A stretch of 64,000 nt of DNA. Origin: Actinomycetaceae bacterium. GTDB taxonomy: Bacteria; Actinomycetota; Actinomycetes; Actinomycetales; Actinomycetaceae. Location: contig JAQYDG010000001.1 in the NCBI GenBank assembly GCA_028724265.1, positions 124,001 to 188,000 of the forward strand, in the 5' to 3' direction. This document shows positions 7,718 through 16,925 of the stretch, piece after piece. Both the position numbers and the translations under genes were made by a program. Positions within the stretch are counted from its first letter, which is position 1. Each line of letters begins with the position of its first letter. The notes below the pieces were generated by a model. The model made no database searches. It was given only the letters and a program-made list of their open reading frames with translations, and was not told the DNA's origin.

Positions 7718-8360
7718 CCACACCGGCTCACAATTCTCCCTTTACTCCGTTTTTGCCTGCCCGGATCCTTCGGCTCTGGCTCCTGGCGGTGCTGTAGCTG
7801 CTGCCGCCGCGATTGAGGCCGCAGGTGCTGAGGTTCGTGGATACTATGACATTGGTGGGTATCGCGCGGAAGCCGACCTGATGGTGTGGTTCACTGCCGA
7901 CCAGGCGGATAAGGTACAGGATGCGTACCGTGGCCTACGCCGTGCCTTCGGGCCAGGGCTCGTTCCCGTATGGTCAGTTATGGGAACGGTGACGGCCGCT
8001 GAATTCAACAAGCAGCATTGGCCTGGGTATCTTTCCCACGACGCCCAGAACTATATGGCGGTTTATCCCTTTGTGCGCTCTTACGAGTGGTATGTGATGG
8101 ATCCTGCTGAACGATCCAGGATTCTACGCGATCATGGGGCTGCTGGTGCGCCTTTCGATGACGCGACAGTGTCCACTCTGGCTACGTTTGCTCTCTCTGA
8201 TTATGAGTGGGTTATTGCCGTTGAGGCGGAAACCCCGCAGCGAATCTCGGAACTGATGAGGGCATTCCGCAATACGGAGGCTCGTCTGCACGTGCGTGTT
8301 GAAATCCCGTTCTACACTGGCCGCCGCGTCACGTTAGAAGAGTGGGTCGCCCGTCAGTGA
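7710..8360 (+). CDS. hemQ: Coproheme decarboxylase (HemQ/ChdC)
   Basis: Last enzyme of the coproporphyrin-dependent heme pathway, converting coproheme to heme b by two peroxide-driven decarboxylations; member of the chlorite-dismutase-like fold. 216 residues from ATG 7710, preceded by AAAGGA, inside the hemH stop region. The core motif 'YPFVRSYEWYVM' (119-130) holds the likely catalytic Tyr119, and 'LRDHGAAG' (139-146) holds the probable axial His142. Its pairing with hemH defines the protoporphyrin-independent Gram-positive route. Its stop overlaps the next permease start (GTGA), linking heme synthesis with an iron/heme importer. Confidence 0.92.
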   Translation: MTDHTGSQFSLYSVFACPDPSALAPGGAVAAAAAIEAAGAEVRGYYDIGGYRAEADLMVWFTADQADKVQDAYRGLRRAFGPGLVPVWSVMGTVTAAEFNKQHWPGYLSHDAQNYMAVYPFVRSYEWYVMDPAERSRILRDHGAAGAPFDDATVSTLATFALSDYEWVIAVEAETPQRISELMRAFRNTEARLHVRVEIPFYTGRRVTLEEWVARQ

Positions 8361-9370
8361 AATCGACTCTGAAGGCGGGAGCTGCTGCGGTGGCTCTCGC
8401 CATTCTTATTGTTGGGGTTGCAGCATGGGGAGTATCAACAGGGCCTGCAGGCGTGGGCTGGAGTGATGCTCTGCGGATCTTTGCGGCGCATGTGGGGATC
8501 CGATCCGGTGGCACACCGGCGCAGGAATCGCTCGTGATCGATTTGCGTTTGCCGCGCGTGCTGCTTGCTCTGCTTGCCGGAGCGACGCTCGCCTTGGCTG
8601 GTACTGTGATGCAGGCGGTGTTTGGAAATCCTCTGGCGGAGCCAGGGGTGACCGGTGTGTCCTCAGGGGCAGCCACAGTGGCCGTGATCATGATTGTTTC
8701 TGGTGCGGGGTCACTCTGGCATATTCAAGTGGGTGCATTCCTCGGTGCACTGTGTGCCGTTGCGATCGTCCATGCCATTGCTGGTGCACGGGGAGGGGCG
8801 GGCGCAACCCTGCTCCTCGTTGGCATCGCGGTGAATGCATTTCTTGGTGCTGTTATCTCTGCTGTCATTGCCAATGCGCCGTCATCAGATTCCGCCAAAC
8901 AAGCGCTCTTCTGGCTCAACGGTGACCTCTCGGGCACCACATGGCCTGACGTTCGGGCTGCGATTCTACCCATGCTTCTCGGTTCCGTTGTTCTCCTCGC
9001 GTTCCTGCGCGACCTCAATCTCCTCCTGCTTGGGGATGAGCAGGCTGCGTCAACGGGAATGAATGTGACGAGAATTCGCCAGGTACTCCTTGCCTGCGCT
9101 GCACTCGTCACAGCCGGATCCGTGGCTGTGACTGGCGTGATCTCCTTCGTTGGCCTCGTCGTTCCTCACGCAGTTCGCCTGGTGGTTGGCAACGATCACC
9201 GCAGGCTTGTTCCACTCTCGATGGCCTTCGGCTCAGTGTTCCTCGCCGCCGCAGACGTTGTTGCGAGAAATATTTTGCAGCCGGTGGTACTGCAGACCGG
9301 AACAGTCACCGCTTTGGTTGGGGCTCCTGTTCTGCTCTACCTCGTCACCCGGTCGAGGAGGGTGCGATGA
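8357..9370 (+). CDS. FecCD-family permease of a heme/siderophore ABC importer
   Basis: Membrane subunit of an iron-type ABC importer (BtuC/FhuB/HmuU family), about nine to ten hydrophobic helices. The conserved 'LRLPRVLLALLAGATLALAG' (after about residue 50) and 'GNPLAEPGVTGVSSGA' stretches identify it. The GTG at 8357 is chosen because it overlaps the hemQ stop as GTGA; GTG at 8342 is an in-frame alternative. 337 residues. Co-transcription with hemH-hemQ favours heme as substrate (HmuU), but siderophore or cobalamin importers look alike. Confidence 0.88.
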   Translation: MKSTLKAGAAAVALAILIVGVAAWGVSTGPAGVGWSDALRIFAAHVGIRSGGTPAQESLVIDLRLPRVLLALLAGATLALAGTVMQAVFGNPLAEPGVTGVSSGAATVAVIMIVSGAGSLWHIQVGAFLGALCAVAIVHAIAGARGGAGATLLLVGIAVNAFLGAVISAVIANAPSSDSAKQALFWLNGDLSGTTWPDVRAAILPMLLGSVVLLAFLRDLNLLLLGDEQAASTGMNVTRIRQVLLACAALVTAGSVAVTGVISFVGLVVPHAVRLVVGNDHRRLVPLSMAFGSVFLAAADVVARNILQPVVLQTGTVTALVGAPVLLYLVTRSRRVR

Positions 9371-10203
9371 TCCTTCTTGACGGCAAGGACGTCAGCGCCG
9401 GTTACAACGCGCCAGTGATCACCGATGTGGATATCCAGATTCACTCGGGTTCAGTCCATGGCATTATCGGCCCGAATGGTGCGGGAAAATCGACGCTGCT
9501 TCGAGTCCTCGCAGGCCTCCTGCATACCACGAGTGGGGCAGTGTTCTCCGGCGAGGAGGATATCGATGGGATGTCCCCGAAAACGAGAGCCCGTCATATC
9601 GCCTATATGCCGCAGTCCAATGACGTGCGGGTCGATTTCAGTGTGCAGGCCATCGTTCAGATGGGACGCTATGCGCACCTGTCCAGATTCTCGCGCCTCA
9701 ATGCAGCAGACCATGCTGCCGTCACTGCTGCGTTGAAGCGAGTCGGCGTGGATCACCTGGCTGCACGATCAATAACGGAGCTCTCCGGCGGCCAGCGTCA
9801 GCTTGTTTTTCTCGCGAAGCAGCTCGCACAGGAAGCTGGGGTCGTACTGCTTGACGAACCCGTGTCCGCTCTTGATGTCGGCTATCAACTCGATGTCCTC
9901 TCGCTTCTCAAGGAACTCGCGGCTGAAGGCCATGCGGTTGTTGTGGTTCTCCACGATTTGGGGCTCGCCCTGCGCTACTGCGATCGGGTCACCATCCTGG
10001 CTCGCGGACGGGTAGTGGACTCCGGATCTCCGACGCTCGTCATTACTCCGAGCCTGCTGAGGGACGTTTACGGTGTTCAGGCAACAGTGAATCTGGACGG
10101 CGATATTCCGTCGGTCACCGTGCTCCGGCGCGCTGACGTGACGAGGGCAAGCGTCCCGCAACCGGCGGCGCAGGCCATCGTCAGGCAGCACCGAACGAAA
10201 TAA
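9367..10203 (+). CDS. ATPase of the heme/siderophore ABC importer
   Basis: Cytoplasmic ATPase partner of the FecCD permease, 278 residues. It has Walker A 'GPNGAGKST', signature 'LSGGQRQLV', Walker B 'VVLLDEPVSALD' and the switch 'VVLHDLGLAL'. The ATG at 9367 overlaps the permease stop (ATGA), so the two are translated together. The family (FhuC/HmuV/BtuD) imports chelated iron, heme or cobalamin; the location after heme synthesis genes points to iron or heme. The last residues after about 235 are not conserved in character. Confidence 0.88.
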   Translation: MILLDGKDVSAGYNAPVITDVDIQIHSGSVHGIIGPNGAGKSTLLRVLAGLLHTTSGAVFSGEEDIDGMSPKTRARHIAYMPQSNDVRVDFSVQAIVQMGRYAHLSRFSRLNAADHAAVTAALKRVGVDHLAARSITELSGGQRQLVFLAKQLAQEAGVVLLDEPVSALDVGYQLDVLSLLKELAAEGHAVVVVLHDLGLALRYCDRVTILARGRVVDSGSPTLVITPSLLRDVYGVQATVNLDGDIPSVTVLRRADVTRASVPQPAAQAIVRQHRTK

Positions 10204-10251
10204 GACAGGACGAAATAAGGAAATAAGACAGCACACGACGAAAGGAATGAT

Positions 10252-11289
10252 GTGAAGAATATCCATATGACGAAGCTGCTTGTTGTTTTCCTCGGTGGCA
10301 TGCTTGCCGTTTCAGGATGCTCATCCACAGGCAGTACCGCTGAGACTGCGAAGGAAACCTCGACTGCATCAGCGCCGGCCGAAGGCCAATGGCCACGGAC
10401 GGTGACGATCGGTTCTTCAGACGTGAAGATTGCTGCCGCACCGAAGCGAATTGTGGCTCTTTCGACTGAAACAACTGACCTTATCATCGAGCTCGGCGGC
10501 AGCGATCGACTGGTCGGTGTGTCCAAAGGCTCGCAGACACAAGGTACGGGTAACGATGTTGAGAAGGCCACAGCGGTGAAGGCCGCCTTTCGGGCTGACG
10601 GCAAAATCGATCCGGAGCAGGTGCTTGCTCTTTCGCCCGACCTCGTCGTGCTCACGAAACGCCAGGATGCGGATGACGCCCTCATGACGGCTTTGAAAAC
10701 CGCTGGCGTGACGGTGGCGGCGTTCCCACCAGCAGCGTTCGCCTCGCTTGAAGCAGTCGCGGATTCCACAAAAACACTCGGGAAGGTTCTCGGGGAAGAG
10801 GACAAGGCCGCATCGATTGTTGACAACATGACGAAGCGAAGCTCGGCCGTGGATAAGGCTGTTGCCTCCGTCAAGGAGTCTCCACGAACCCTCGCGCTGA
10901 TGTCACGCGGTCCGCAGCATATGATCATGAGTCAAAGCACGGCCACGATGGCGCTCGTGAAGCGCGCTGGCGGTACGTCGATTGCTGCTGAGAAAGGATG
11001 GCGGCAGTCGGTTCCTGTCAATCCTGAACTTCTCGTGTCGTTGAAGCCGGACGTCATCCTCGTTCAGGACTTTGAAGGAGAGGGCTTAGCGCCATTCAAG
11101 GAGCTGCTCGACAATCCTGCCCTTGCTGATATTCCGGCTATCGCTGGCCATAAGGTGTACCTGATCGCCGCACAGACCACGTCAGGAACATCTGGCGCAC
11201 ACCTTGCAGAGGGATTTGCGCAGATAGCGCAGCTGTTACACCCGCAGTTGGCAAGCACTCTCGGCGCGTCGGTTCCTAGCGGAAAGTAA
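10252..11289 (+). CDS. Substrate-binding lipoprotein of the heme/siderophore importer
   Basis: Extracellular lipid-anchored binding protein with the two-lobed, helix-backbone fold of periplasmic iron-chelate/heme binding proteins. The GTG start at 10252 follows AAAGGA at 5 bases. The lipobox is 'VSGC' with Cys near residue 23. The mature domain begins at about residue 45 with 'PKRIVALSTETTDLIIELGG', typical of the family (HmuT/FhuD/BtuF). It follows its ATPase after 48 bases. Ligand cannot be assigned from sequence alone; heme is inferred from context. Confidence 0.86.
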   Translation: MKNIHMTKLLVVFLGGMLAVSGCSSTGSTAETAKETSTASAPAEGQWPRTVTIGSSDVKIAAAPKRIVALSTETTDLIIELGGSDRLVGVSKGSQTQGTGNDVEKATAVKAAFRADGKIDPEQVLALSPDLVVLTKRQDADDALMTALKTAGVTVAAFPPAAFASLEAVADSTKTLGKVLGEEDKAASIVDNMTKRSSAVDKAVASVKESPRTLALMSRGPQHMIMSQSTATMALVKRAGGTSIAAEKGWRQSVPVNPELLVSLKPDVILVQDFEGEGLAPFKELLDNPALADIPAIAGHKVYLIAAQTTSGTSGAHLAEGFAQIAQLLHPQLASTLGASVPSGK

Positions 11290-11323
11290 GTCGGCTCCTG
11301 GCCCCGTGGGTCTGCTTCGTCTT

Positions 11324-11391
11324 CGTAGACATCGTCTACGTTATTGCCTCTAAGACGCGTGTGGGCAGGCTCCTTCTTCCGTGACCTGCCC
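11324..11391. terminator. Hairpins between the convergent binding-protein gene and carB
   Basis: Two inverted repeats lie in the 145-base convergent spacer. CGTAGAC at 11324-11330 pairs with GTCTACG at 11334-11340 (3-base loop). GGGCAGG at 11363-11369 pairs with CCTGCCC at 11385-11391. Neither has a long T-tract, so termination is plausible but not proven. Confidence 0.45.
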
Positions 11392-11434
11392 GTTCCTCAA
11401 AACAATGCGCGCCGCGTACTGATCTTCACGTGTC

Positions 11435-14400
11435 TCAGATCATCTGAGTGGAGAACATACGTGCTTCGATTTCCTGGCAGATCGCCGCAGCGGTGTCGAG
11501 CGATGTAAAGAGCGGAATACCGTGGGCGATCGCTTCGCGTCGAATAATCGCGCCGTCGTTGTAGGAATCGTTCGCGGCGCTTGCCACATTGACGACGGCC
11601 TGAACCTCTCCGTGCGTCAGAACGTCGATGACCGACGTGTGGCGTGCGTCGCCGGCGTTCGGCAGCATCACCTCCGTGTTACTCACACCGATCTTGCCCA
11701 CTTCTTCGACGCTGAGTCCTGCACTGCGCAAGGCTGCGGCCGTTCCGGCCGTTGCGACGATATCGAAACCGATGCGCTCAAACTTCGCTGCAATATCCGT
11801 TGCCTCCGCCTTGGCCTCGTCAGCAACTGTAATGAGGACGCGGCCATGATCGGGCACGTGCAGGTATGCTGCCTCGAAAGCCTTGTACAGCGCTTTGTCT
11901 AGCGTCGCATCGGCGCCCATCACCTCGCCGGTGGACTTCATTTCTGGTCCGAGCTGAGAATCAACCAGATCCAATTTCGAGAAGCTAAAAACGGGAGATT
12001 TCACATACACGCGGTTCGTTGGTTCGGGGTACAGCCCTGCGTCATATCCGAGTGAACGCAGGGATTCCCCAAGGATGACGCGGGTGGCAACCTGCGCCAT
12101 CGACACCCCCGTGATCTTTGACAGGAATGGAACCGTGCGTGACGCTCGCGGGTTGGCCTCGATGACGTACACCTCACCCTTGTGAATCACGAACTGGATG
12201 TTGAGGATTCCTCGGGTGTTGAGCGCCAGAGCGAGTTTCGTGGTGATCTCAACGATGCGGTCTTTGGCGTGCTGCGTCATGTGCTGGGGTGGGTAGGCAG
12301 CCATGGAGTCACCGGAATGAACGCCAGATCGTTCGATATGTTCCATGATGCCTGGAATCAGCACGTCCGTGCCGTCGCAGATCGCATCCACTTCGCATTC
12401 ATTGCCTTCCAGATAGCGATCGATCAGCAGAGGATGATCGCCGGTGGCCTGGACTGCCATCGTCAGATAGCGATCCAAATCAGTGGATTGATGGATGATT
12501 GCCATCGCCTGCCCGCCAATCACATATGACGGCCGTACGAGCACGGGATAGCCGAGGGATTGGGCAACCGTATGGGCTTCTTCGGCGGAATGCGCCGTGC
12601 CGCCAGGGGCTTGAGGAATGTCGAGGCGGGAGAGTAGTTCCCCGAACTCGCCGCGATCCTCTGCGAGGTCAAGATCCGCAACTTGTGTGCCCAACACGGG
12701 TACACCATGTGCTGCCAGGGGACCGGCGAGGTTAATGGCTGTTTGCCCGCCGAACTGCACGATCACACCTTCAGGCTTTTCGAGCTCGATGATATTCATC
12801 ACGTCTTCGAAGGTCAGCGGCTCGAAATAGAGTTTGTCGGAAATCGAAAAGTCAGTGGAAACGGTCTCGGGGTTGGAGTTCACCACAATCGCTTCGTACC
12901 CGGCGCGCTGGATTGCTTTCACCGAGTGGACGGTGGCGTAATCAAATTCGATACCTTGTCCGATACGAATAGGCCCAGACCCGAGCACAATAATGCTTCG
13001 CTTTGCGCTGCGCTCGGACTCGTTCTCGGTCTCGTAGGTGGAGTAGAAGTAGGGCGTTGACGATTCGAACTCGCCGGCACACGTATCCACCATTTTGTAG
13101 GTAGGGATAAGTCCAGCGTCGTGACGATACTCGCGCACATCGTCTTCGCTCATGTTCCACCGGAAGGCGATCTGGCTGTCGGGGAATCCAGCGCGTTTGG
13201 CGGTGCGCAACCAGGCGTCGTCGCGCGGGTGATCGGCTAAGCCGGTGTCGATCTCAAAGATATGCGCAATTTTGTCGAGGAAAAAGACGTCGATCATCGT
13301 CAGGCTGTGAATATCGTCCACGCTCATCCCGCGGCGCAGTGCTTCAACGATGCAGTAGAGTCGATCGTCGCGCGCGGTGGTCAAATGATCCTTGAGCTCA
13401 GCTTCGGAGAGGTGGCGAGCCTCAGCGTCATCCACAAAGTCGTGTTTCGTGCTCAGGCTTCGCACGGCTTTCAGCAGGGCTTCTTCAATCGTGCGGCCGA
13501 TACTCATCACCTCGCCGGTCGCCTTCATCTGTGTGCCAAGGTTGCGATCCGCGTGGGGGAACTTATCAAAAGGCCACCGCGGAATTTTTGCCACCACATA
13601 GTCGAGTGCAGGCTCAAACATGGCAAGTGTGGTTCCGGTGACGGGGTTCGGAATCTCATCGAGGGTCAATCCAACAGCGATTTTCGCAGCGATGCGCGCA
13701 ATAGGATACCCCGTTGCCTTGGATGCAAGCGCTGAAGATCGGGACACACGCGGGTTGACTTCAATGACGTAATAGTTGAACGAGTTCGGATCGAGTGCCA
13801 GCTGGACGTTGCAGCCGCCCTCGATGCCTAAGGCTCGGACGATCTTGAGCGAGGCATCACGCAGCATCTGGTGCTCGCGGTCTGTGAGCGTTTGGGTGGG
13901 TGCAAAAACGATCGAGTCGCCAGTGTGGACACCGACGGGATCGAAATTCTCCATGGTGCAGACCACAAGTGCGTCGTCGTTCGCGTCACGCATCATCTCG
14001 TATTCGATTTCTTTATATCCGGCGATCGATTGTTCGACGAGGCACTCCGTAATAGGGGAAAGAGTCAATCCGTTTGCGACCACGGTGCGCAGTGATTCTT
14101 CGTTGTCACAGATGCCGCCGCCGGAACCGCCCAAGGTGAATGCGGGGCGCACAATCAGCGGATATCCGATTGTGTGAGCAACGGCGACGGCTTCCTCGAC
14201 AGTATGCACGGTGTCTGAGGCAGGGATTGGTTCGCCGATATTCTCCATTAGCTCTTTGAAAGCTTCGCGGTCTTCCGCTGTGCGGATGGCATCAAGACCT
14301 GTACCGAGTAATTCAACGCCCAGTTCGTCGAGGATTCCCGAACGGTCGAGCTCCATGGCCATGTTCAGGCCGGTTTGGCCGCCCATCGTTGCAATGAGTG

Positions 14401-14653
14401 CGTCCGGTCTTTCTCGGCGTAATACCTGGCTGACGAACTCGAAGGTGAGCGGCTCGATGTAGACGCGGTCTGCAATATCGCGGTCCGTCATGATGGTGGC
14501 GGGATTCGAGTTGATGAGCACAACCTCGTATCCCTCCTCTTTCAGAGCGAGACACGCCTGGGTGCCAGCGTAGTCAAATTCTGCCGCTTGGCCGATCACA
14601 ATAGGTCCGGAACCAATGACGAGGATTGTATGAATATCGCTGCGACGTGGCAT
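11435..14653 (-). CDS. carB: Carbamoyl-phosphate synthase large subunit
   Basis: Makes carbamoyl phosphate from bicarbonate, ammonia (delivered by CarA) and two ATP, feeding pyrimidines and arginine. 1072 residues, the normal length. Two homologous ATP-grasp halves are seen: the first opens with '[19 protein letters not shown]', the second with '[20 protein letters not shown]' near residue 560; a C-terminal MGS-like allosteric domain follows from about 940. The ATG at 14653 shares one base with the carA stop (TGATG). Third gene of the pyrR-carA-carB operon and so probably under PyrR control through the leader upstream of pyrR. Confidence 0.97.
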   Translation of the reverse strand: MPRRSDIHTILVIGSGPIVIGQAAEFDYAGTQACLALKEEGYEVVLINSNPATIMTDRDIADRVYIEPLTFEFVSQVLRRERPDALIATMGGQTGLNMAMELDRSGILDELGVELLGTGLDAIRTAEDREAFKELMENIGEPIPASDTVHTVEEAVAVAHTIGYPLIVRPAFTLGGSGGGICDNEESLRTVVANGLTLSPITECLVEQSIAGYKEIEYEMMRDANDDALVVCTMENFDPVGVHTGDSIVFAPTQTLTDREHQMLRDASLKIVRALGIEGGCNVQLALDPNSFNYYVIEVNPRVSRSSALASKATGYPIARIAAKIAVGLTLDEIPNPVTGTTLAMFEPALDYVVAKIPRWPFDKFPHADRNLGTQMKATGEVMSIGRTIEEALLKAVRSLSTKHDFVDDAEARHLSEAELKDHLTTARDDRLYCIVEALRRGMSVDDIHSLTMIDVFFLDKIAHIFEIDTGLADHPRDDAWLRTAKRAGFPDSQIAFRWNMSEDDVREYRHDAGLIPTYKMVDTCAGEFESSTPYFYSTYETENESERSAKRSIIVLGSGPIRIGQGIEFDYATVHSVKAIQRAGYEAIVVNSNPETVSTDFSISDKLYFEPLTFEDVMNIIELEKPEGVIVQFGGQTAINLAGPLAAHGVPVLGTQVADLDLAEDRGEFGELLSRLDIPQAPGGTAHSAEEAHTVAQSLGYPVLVRPSYVIGGQAMAIIHQSTDLDRYLTMAVQATGDHPLLIDRYLEGNECEVDAICDGTDVLIPGIMEHIERSGVHSGDSMAAYPPQHMTQHAKDRIVEITTKLALALNTRGILNIQFVIHKGEVYVIEANPRASRTVPFLSKITGVSMAQVATRVILGESLRSLGYDAGLYPEPTNRVYVKSPVFSFSKLDLVDSQLGPEMKSTGEVMGADATLDKALYKAFEAAYLHVPDHGRVLITVADEAKAEATDIAAKFERIGFDIVATAGTAAALRSAGLSVEEVGKIGVSNTEVMLPNAGDARHTSVIDVLTHGEVQAVVNVASAANDSYNDGAIIRREAIAHGIPLFTSLDTAAAICQEIEARMFSTQMI

Positions 14654-15891
14654 CAGTTGCGTCCTTCCATCATCGATAATTCCTGATACTGTGCTGGCCC
14701 AGCGCTCAGATCGGCAGTGGTGACGCTGAGCTTTTCACCCTGCCATGGTGCGTGGAATGGTTTGCCTGCTTTGTGTTGGCTCGCGCAGTACTCCATCAAG
14801 GAGATGAAGCGGTCGAACAGATCCATGCCATCATGGGGACCTCCCGTCGCATCAGGATGGAACTGCACGGAAAAAGCGGGCAGCGCTGCGTGCCGAACTC
14901 CCTCAATCGTGTCGTCGTTGATTTCCACGTTCGTCACATGAAGATCTGTGCCCGCCAATGATGCTGGATCAACGGCGTATCCATGGTTTTGGCTTGTGAA
15001 GTCGATACGTCCAGTGACGAGGTCGCGGACGGGATGGTTGTATCCGCGATGCCCGAAGAGCAGTTTGTATGTGTGTGCCCCGTTAGCCAAGCACAGCAGC
15101 TGGTGGCCAAGGCAAATACCGAACACTGGATATTTCTGTTCAATGGCAGCGATTTCCTGTTGAACATCGCGGAGGGAATCGGGGTCGCCAGGGCCGTTTG
15201 AGAGAACAACGCCATCTGGGTTGATCTGCTCGATAGCTGATGCGGGAGTATTCCACGGAACCACTGTGACGTTGCATCCGCGCCTGCCGAGTTCCCGCAG
15301 GATCGAATGCTTCATACCGAAGTCATACAGAATCACGTTGTATGTGCCGAGCGGAAACGGGAACATGCTCTGCGTTGAAACCTGTTCTACCTGGTTCGTC
15401 GGGAGCTGGGTGGTGCGAAGGTGTTCTGCTGCTGCCTCTGCCTGTTCTGGAGGGAAGCTGCTGAGCTCTGAATCCACGTTCTGGTTCCTTGCGTCCACGA
15501 AAATGCCTTTCATGACGCCGGCACTGCGCAGGTGGCGTGCAAGAGCACGCGTGTCGATGTCGGCAAGTCCAGGGATCCCCTCGCGCTCGCAGAATTCAGA
15601 GAGGCTCACCTGGCTCCGCCAGTTTGACGGCCTGCGGGGAATATCGCGGCACACAATGCCGGCTGTGGTGGGGTGTAAGGTTTCAACGTCGTCGCGGTTA
15701 ATACCTGTGTTTCCCACGAGGGGATAGGTGAACACGACGATCTGTCCGTTGTAACTCTGGTCTGTCAAGGTTTCCTGGTAGCCCGTCATACCGGTGGTAA
15801 AAACGACTTCTGCGGCTCCCGATGCTGCTGCTCCGAAAGCTGTGCCCTCAAAGACGGTGCCATCTTCCAACACTAAGGCTCTCTTCGTCAT
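14653..15891 (-). CDS. carA: Carbamoyl-phosphate synthase small subunit (glutaminase)
   Basis: Hydrolyses glutamine and channels ammonia to CarB. 412 residues with an N-terminal CarA-specific domain and a C-terminal class I glutamine amidotransferase domain. The nucleophile Cys lies in '[10 protein letters not shown]'. The His/Glu end of the triad normally reads HPE; here it reads '[14 protein letters not shown]', so Asp replaces the usual third-triad Glu while the His and the downstream GPHD are kept. ATG at 15891 follows GAGGAGG. It lies 36 bases after pyrR and overlaps carB by one base. The enzyme is expected to work, but the substitution is notable. Confidence 0.95.
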   Translation of the reverse strand: MTKRALVLEDGTVFEGTAFGAAASGAAEVVFTTGMTGYQETLTDQSYNGQIVVFTYPLVGNTGINRDDVETLHPTTAGIVCRDIPRRPSNWRSQVSLSEFCEREGIPGLADIDTRALARHLRSAGVMKGIFVDARNQNVDSELSSFPPEQAEAAAEHLRTTQLPTNQVEQVSTQSMFPFPLGTYNVILYDFGMKHSILRELGRRGCNVTVVPWNTPASAIEQINPDGVVLSNGPGDPDSLRDVQQEIAAIEQKYPVFGICLGHQLLCLANGAHTYKLLFGHRGYNHPVRDLVTGRIDFTSQNHGYAVDPASLAGTDLHVTNVEINDDTIEGVRHAALPAFSVQFHPDATGGPHDGMDLFDRFISLMEYCASQHKAGKPFHAPWQGEKLSVTTADLSAGPAQYQELSMMEGRN

Positions 15892-15927
15892 CTGTGTTCC
15901 TCCTCGCTGGTGAGTTGCACCCGCTAT

Positions 15928-16539
15928 CTACCGTTGTGTGACGTTCTGATCATGAGATTTTGTGGAGATTTCAACATCGTCGTGCCCATCGACTTCCCGC
16001 AGGTGAACGGCAACTTGCTCGTGCCGCGACGTCGGGATGTTCTTCCCCACGTAGTCGGGACGAAGCGGAAGTTCCCGATGTCCACGGTCAACAAGAACGG
16101 CAAGCTGAATACGCGAGGCTCGGCCTGCCTGCATCACGGCGTCCATCGCTGCGCGCGCAGTGCGGCCAGTGAACAGCACGTCATCCACGATGATGACCGT
16201 CTTGCTTGTTGGATCCCACGAGAGTGGTGACGTGGGCGCTTGCTGTGAGGAGTGATCAGCCGGGCAGCCCAACCGGGGAATAGTCGCGCCTGTGTGGGCG
16301 CTGCGCGTGCGCGTCGCAAGGTCGTCGCGGAAATTTGTGACGTCGAGCGGCGTGCACGGAACGTCCACATTTTCAATGGCTTTGATACCCGCAGCAAGTC
16401 GTTGGGCGAACGGGAACCCTCGGGTCACAATGCCAACAAGGAGAATATTCTGTGCTCCGTTGTTGCGTTCGACGATCTCGTAGCAAATGCGCGCCATTGC
16501 GCGGCCAACTGCGCTCGAATCAAGTACGGTGTGCGGCAT
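15928..16539 (-). CDS. pyrR: PyrR, uracil-sensing RNA-binding regulator / uracil phosphoribosyltransferase-like
   Basis: UMP-responsive regulator that binds a hairpin in pyr mRNA; the fold is a type I phosphoribosyltransferase and some members have uracil phosphoribosyltransferase activity. 203 residues. The PRPP loop is 'VIIVDDVLFTGRTARAA' and the family signature 'LVDRGHRELPLRPDYVGKNI' follows. An insertion of roughly 15-20 residues, polar and His/Pro-rich, sits between 'NFRDDL' and the PRPP loop, making it longer than most PyrR proteins. ATG 16539 follows GAGGAG. A matching PyrR-binding RNA element lies about 220 bases upstream, supporting autoregulation of pyrR-carAB. Confidence 0.93.
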   Translation of the reverse strand: MPHTVLDSSAVGRAMARICYEIVERNNGAQNILLVGIVTRGFPFAQRLAAGIKAIENVDVPCTPLDVTNFRDDLATRTRSAHTGATIPRLGCPADHSSQQAPTSPLSWDPTSKTVIIVDDVLFTGRTARAAMDAVMQAGRASRIQLAVLVDRGHRELPLRPDYVGKNIPTSRHEQVAVHLREVDGHDDVEISTKSHDQNVTQR

Positions 16540-16799
16540 TGTTCTCCTCGCTGTCTGGTATGTACACGTGGCTCACATCGCGCGTGACGCTCGTTGCGCT
16601 GGGCGCGTCGCCTGCTGCAATGCCAGCAAGGAGTCCGGAACCAACAGAGTGTGCGTGCCTGAGCCGCATACTCGCATACGTCGGTGAGCGTCGTCAGCTC
16701 TCTGAAGCGCAGTATGCGGGTGTGCCAGCACCCACTGCTGTTGTTTCGGTTCGCCTTGCCGACCTCACAGGATCGGCATTAAAAGCTTTCCGAGGCCAC
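16540..16799 (-). promoter_or_regulatory. pyrR-carAB 5' leader RNA with PyrR-binding hairpin and alternative stems
   Basis: The predicted transcript begins near 16793 on the minus strand and has about 250 bases before the pyrR ATG. Near its 5' end is the PyrR-binding hairpin (listed separately). Downstream are a short hairpin (16718-16722 with 16729-16733) and a 9-bp inverted repeat (16664-16672 with 16711-16719) that share bases 16718-16719 and so exclude one another. A CUCCUU segment (16628-16633) could pair with the pyrR ribosome site GAGGAG (16543-16548). No U-tract terminator is visible, so control at translation, as reported for mycobacterial PyrR, is the likelier model. The small frames here look like noise. 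Confidence 0.55.
16757..16778 (-). promoter_or_regulatory. PyrR-binding RNA hairpin
   Basis: Minus-strand RNA reads TGCCGA, loop TCCTGTGAGG, TCGGCA: a perfect 6-bp stem around a loop that matches the PyrR recognition consensus (ARUCCNGNGAGGYU) at 12 of 14 positions. It lies about 15 bases after the predicted transcription start of pyrR-carAB. In known PyrR systems, UMP-bound PyrR binds this loop and lowers expression. Confidence 0.8.
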
Positions 16800-16840
16800 A
16801 CTATACACCTGGCGACACGTGCGCCTTGAACACGTGCGCC
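16800..16840 (-). promoter_or_regulatory. Predicted pyrR promoter with 11-bp direct repeat
   Basis: A minus-strand -10-like TATAGT lies at 16800-16805. Immediately upstream, ACACGTGCGCC occurs twice in direct orientation (plus strand 16815-16825 and 16830-16840, period 15), covering the -35 region. Each copy contains the palindrome CACGTG. No good -35 hexamer is visible, which suggests activator dependence or an operator here. Confidence 0.5.
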
Positions 16841-16913
16841 TTCAGTGGGTCGGTGGCAAGGGGGCGTCATGCTCGTCACAGGCCAACACGGCGGAGCAGC
16901 GAGGCACAAAATC

Positions 16914-16919
16914 TATAAT
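16914..16919 (+). promoter_or_regulatory. Perfect -10 box (TATAAT) seven bases before azlC ATG
   Basis: A consensus TATAAT lies directly upstream of the ATG at 16926. Transcription would start at or next to the ATG, implying a leaderless mRNA. No convincing -35 box is seen. Confidence 0.5.
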
Positions 16920-16925
16920 CTGTTT

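Noticed and set aside
11522-14177. Several long plus-strand frames antisense to carB
   Set aside because: They are shadows of a highly conserved, full-length carB and show no family resemblance or ribosome sites.
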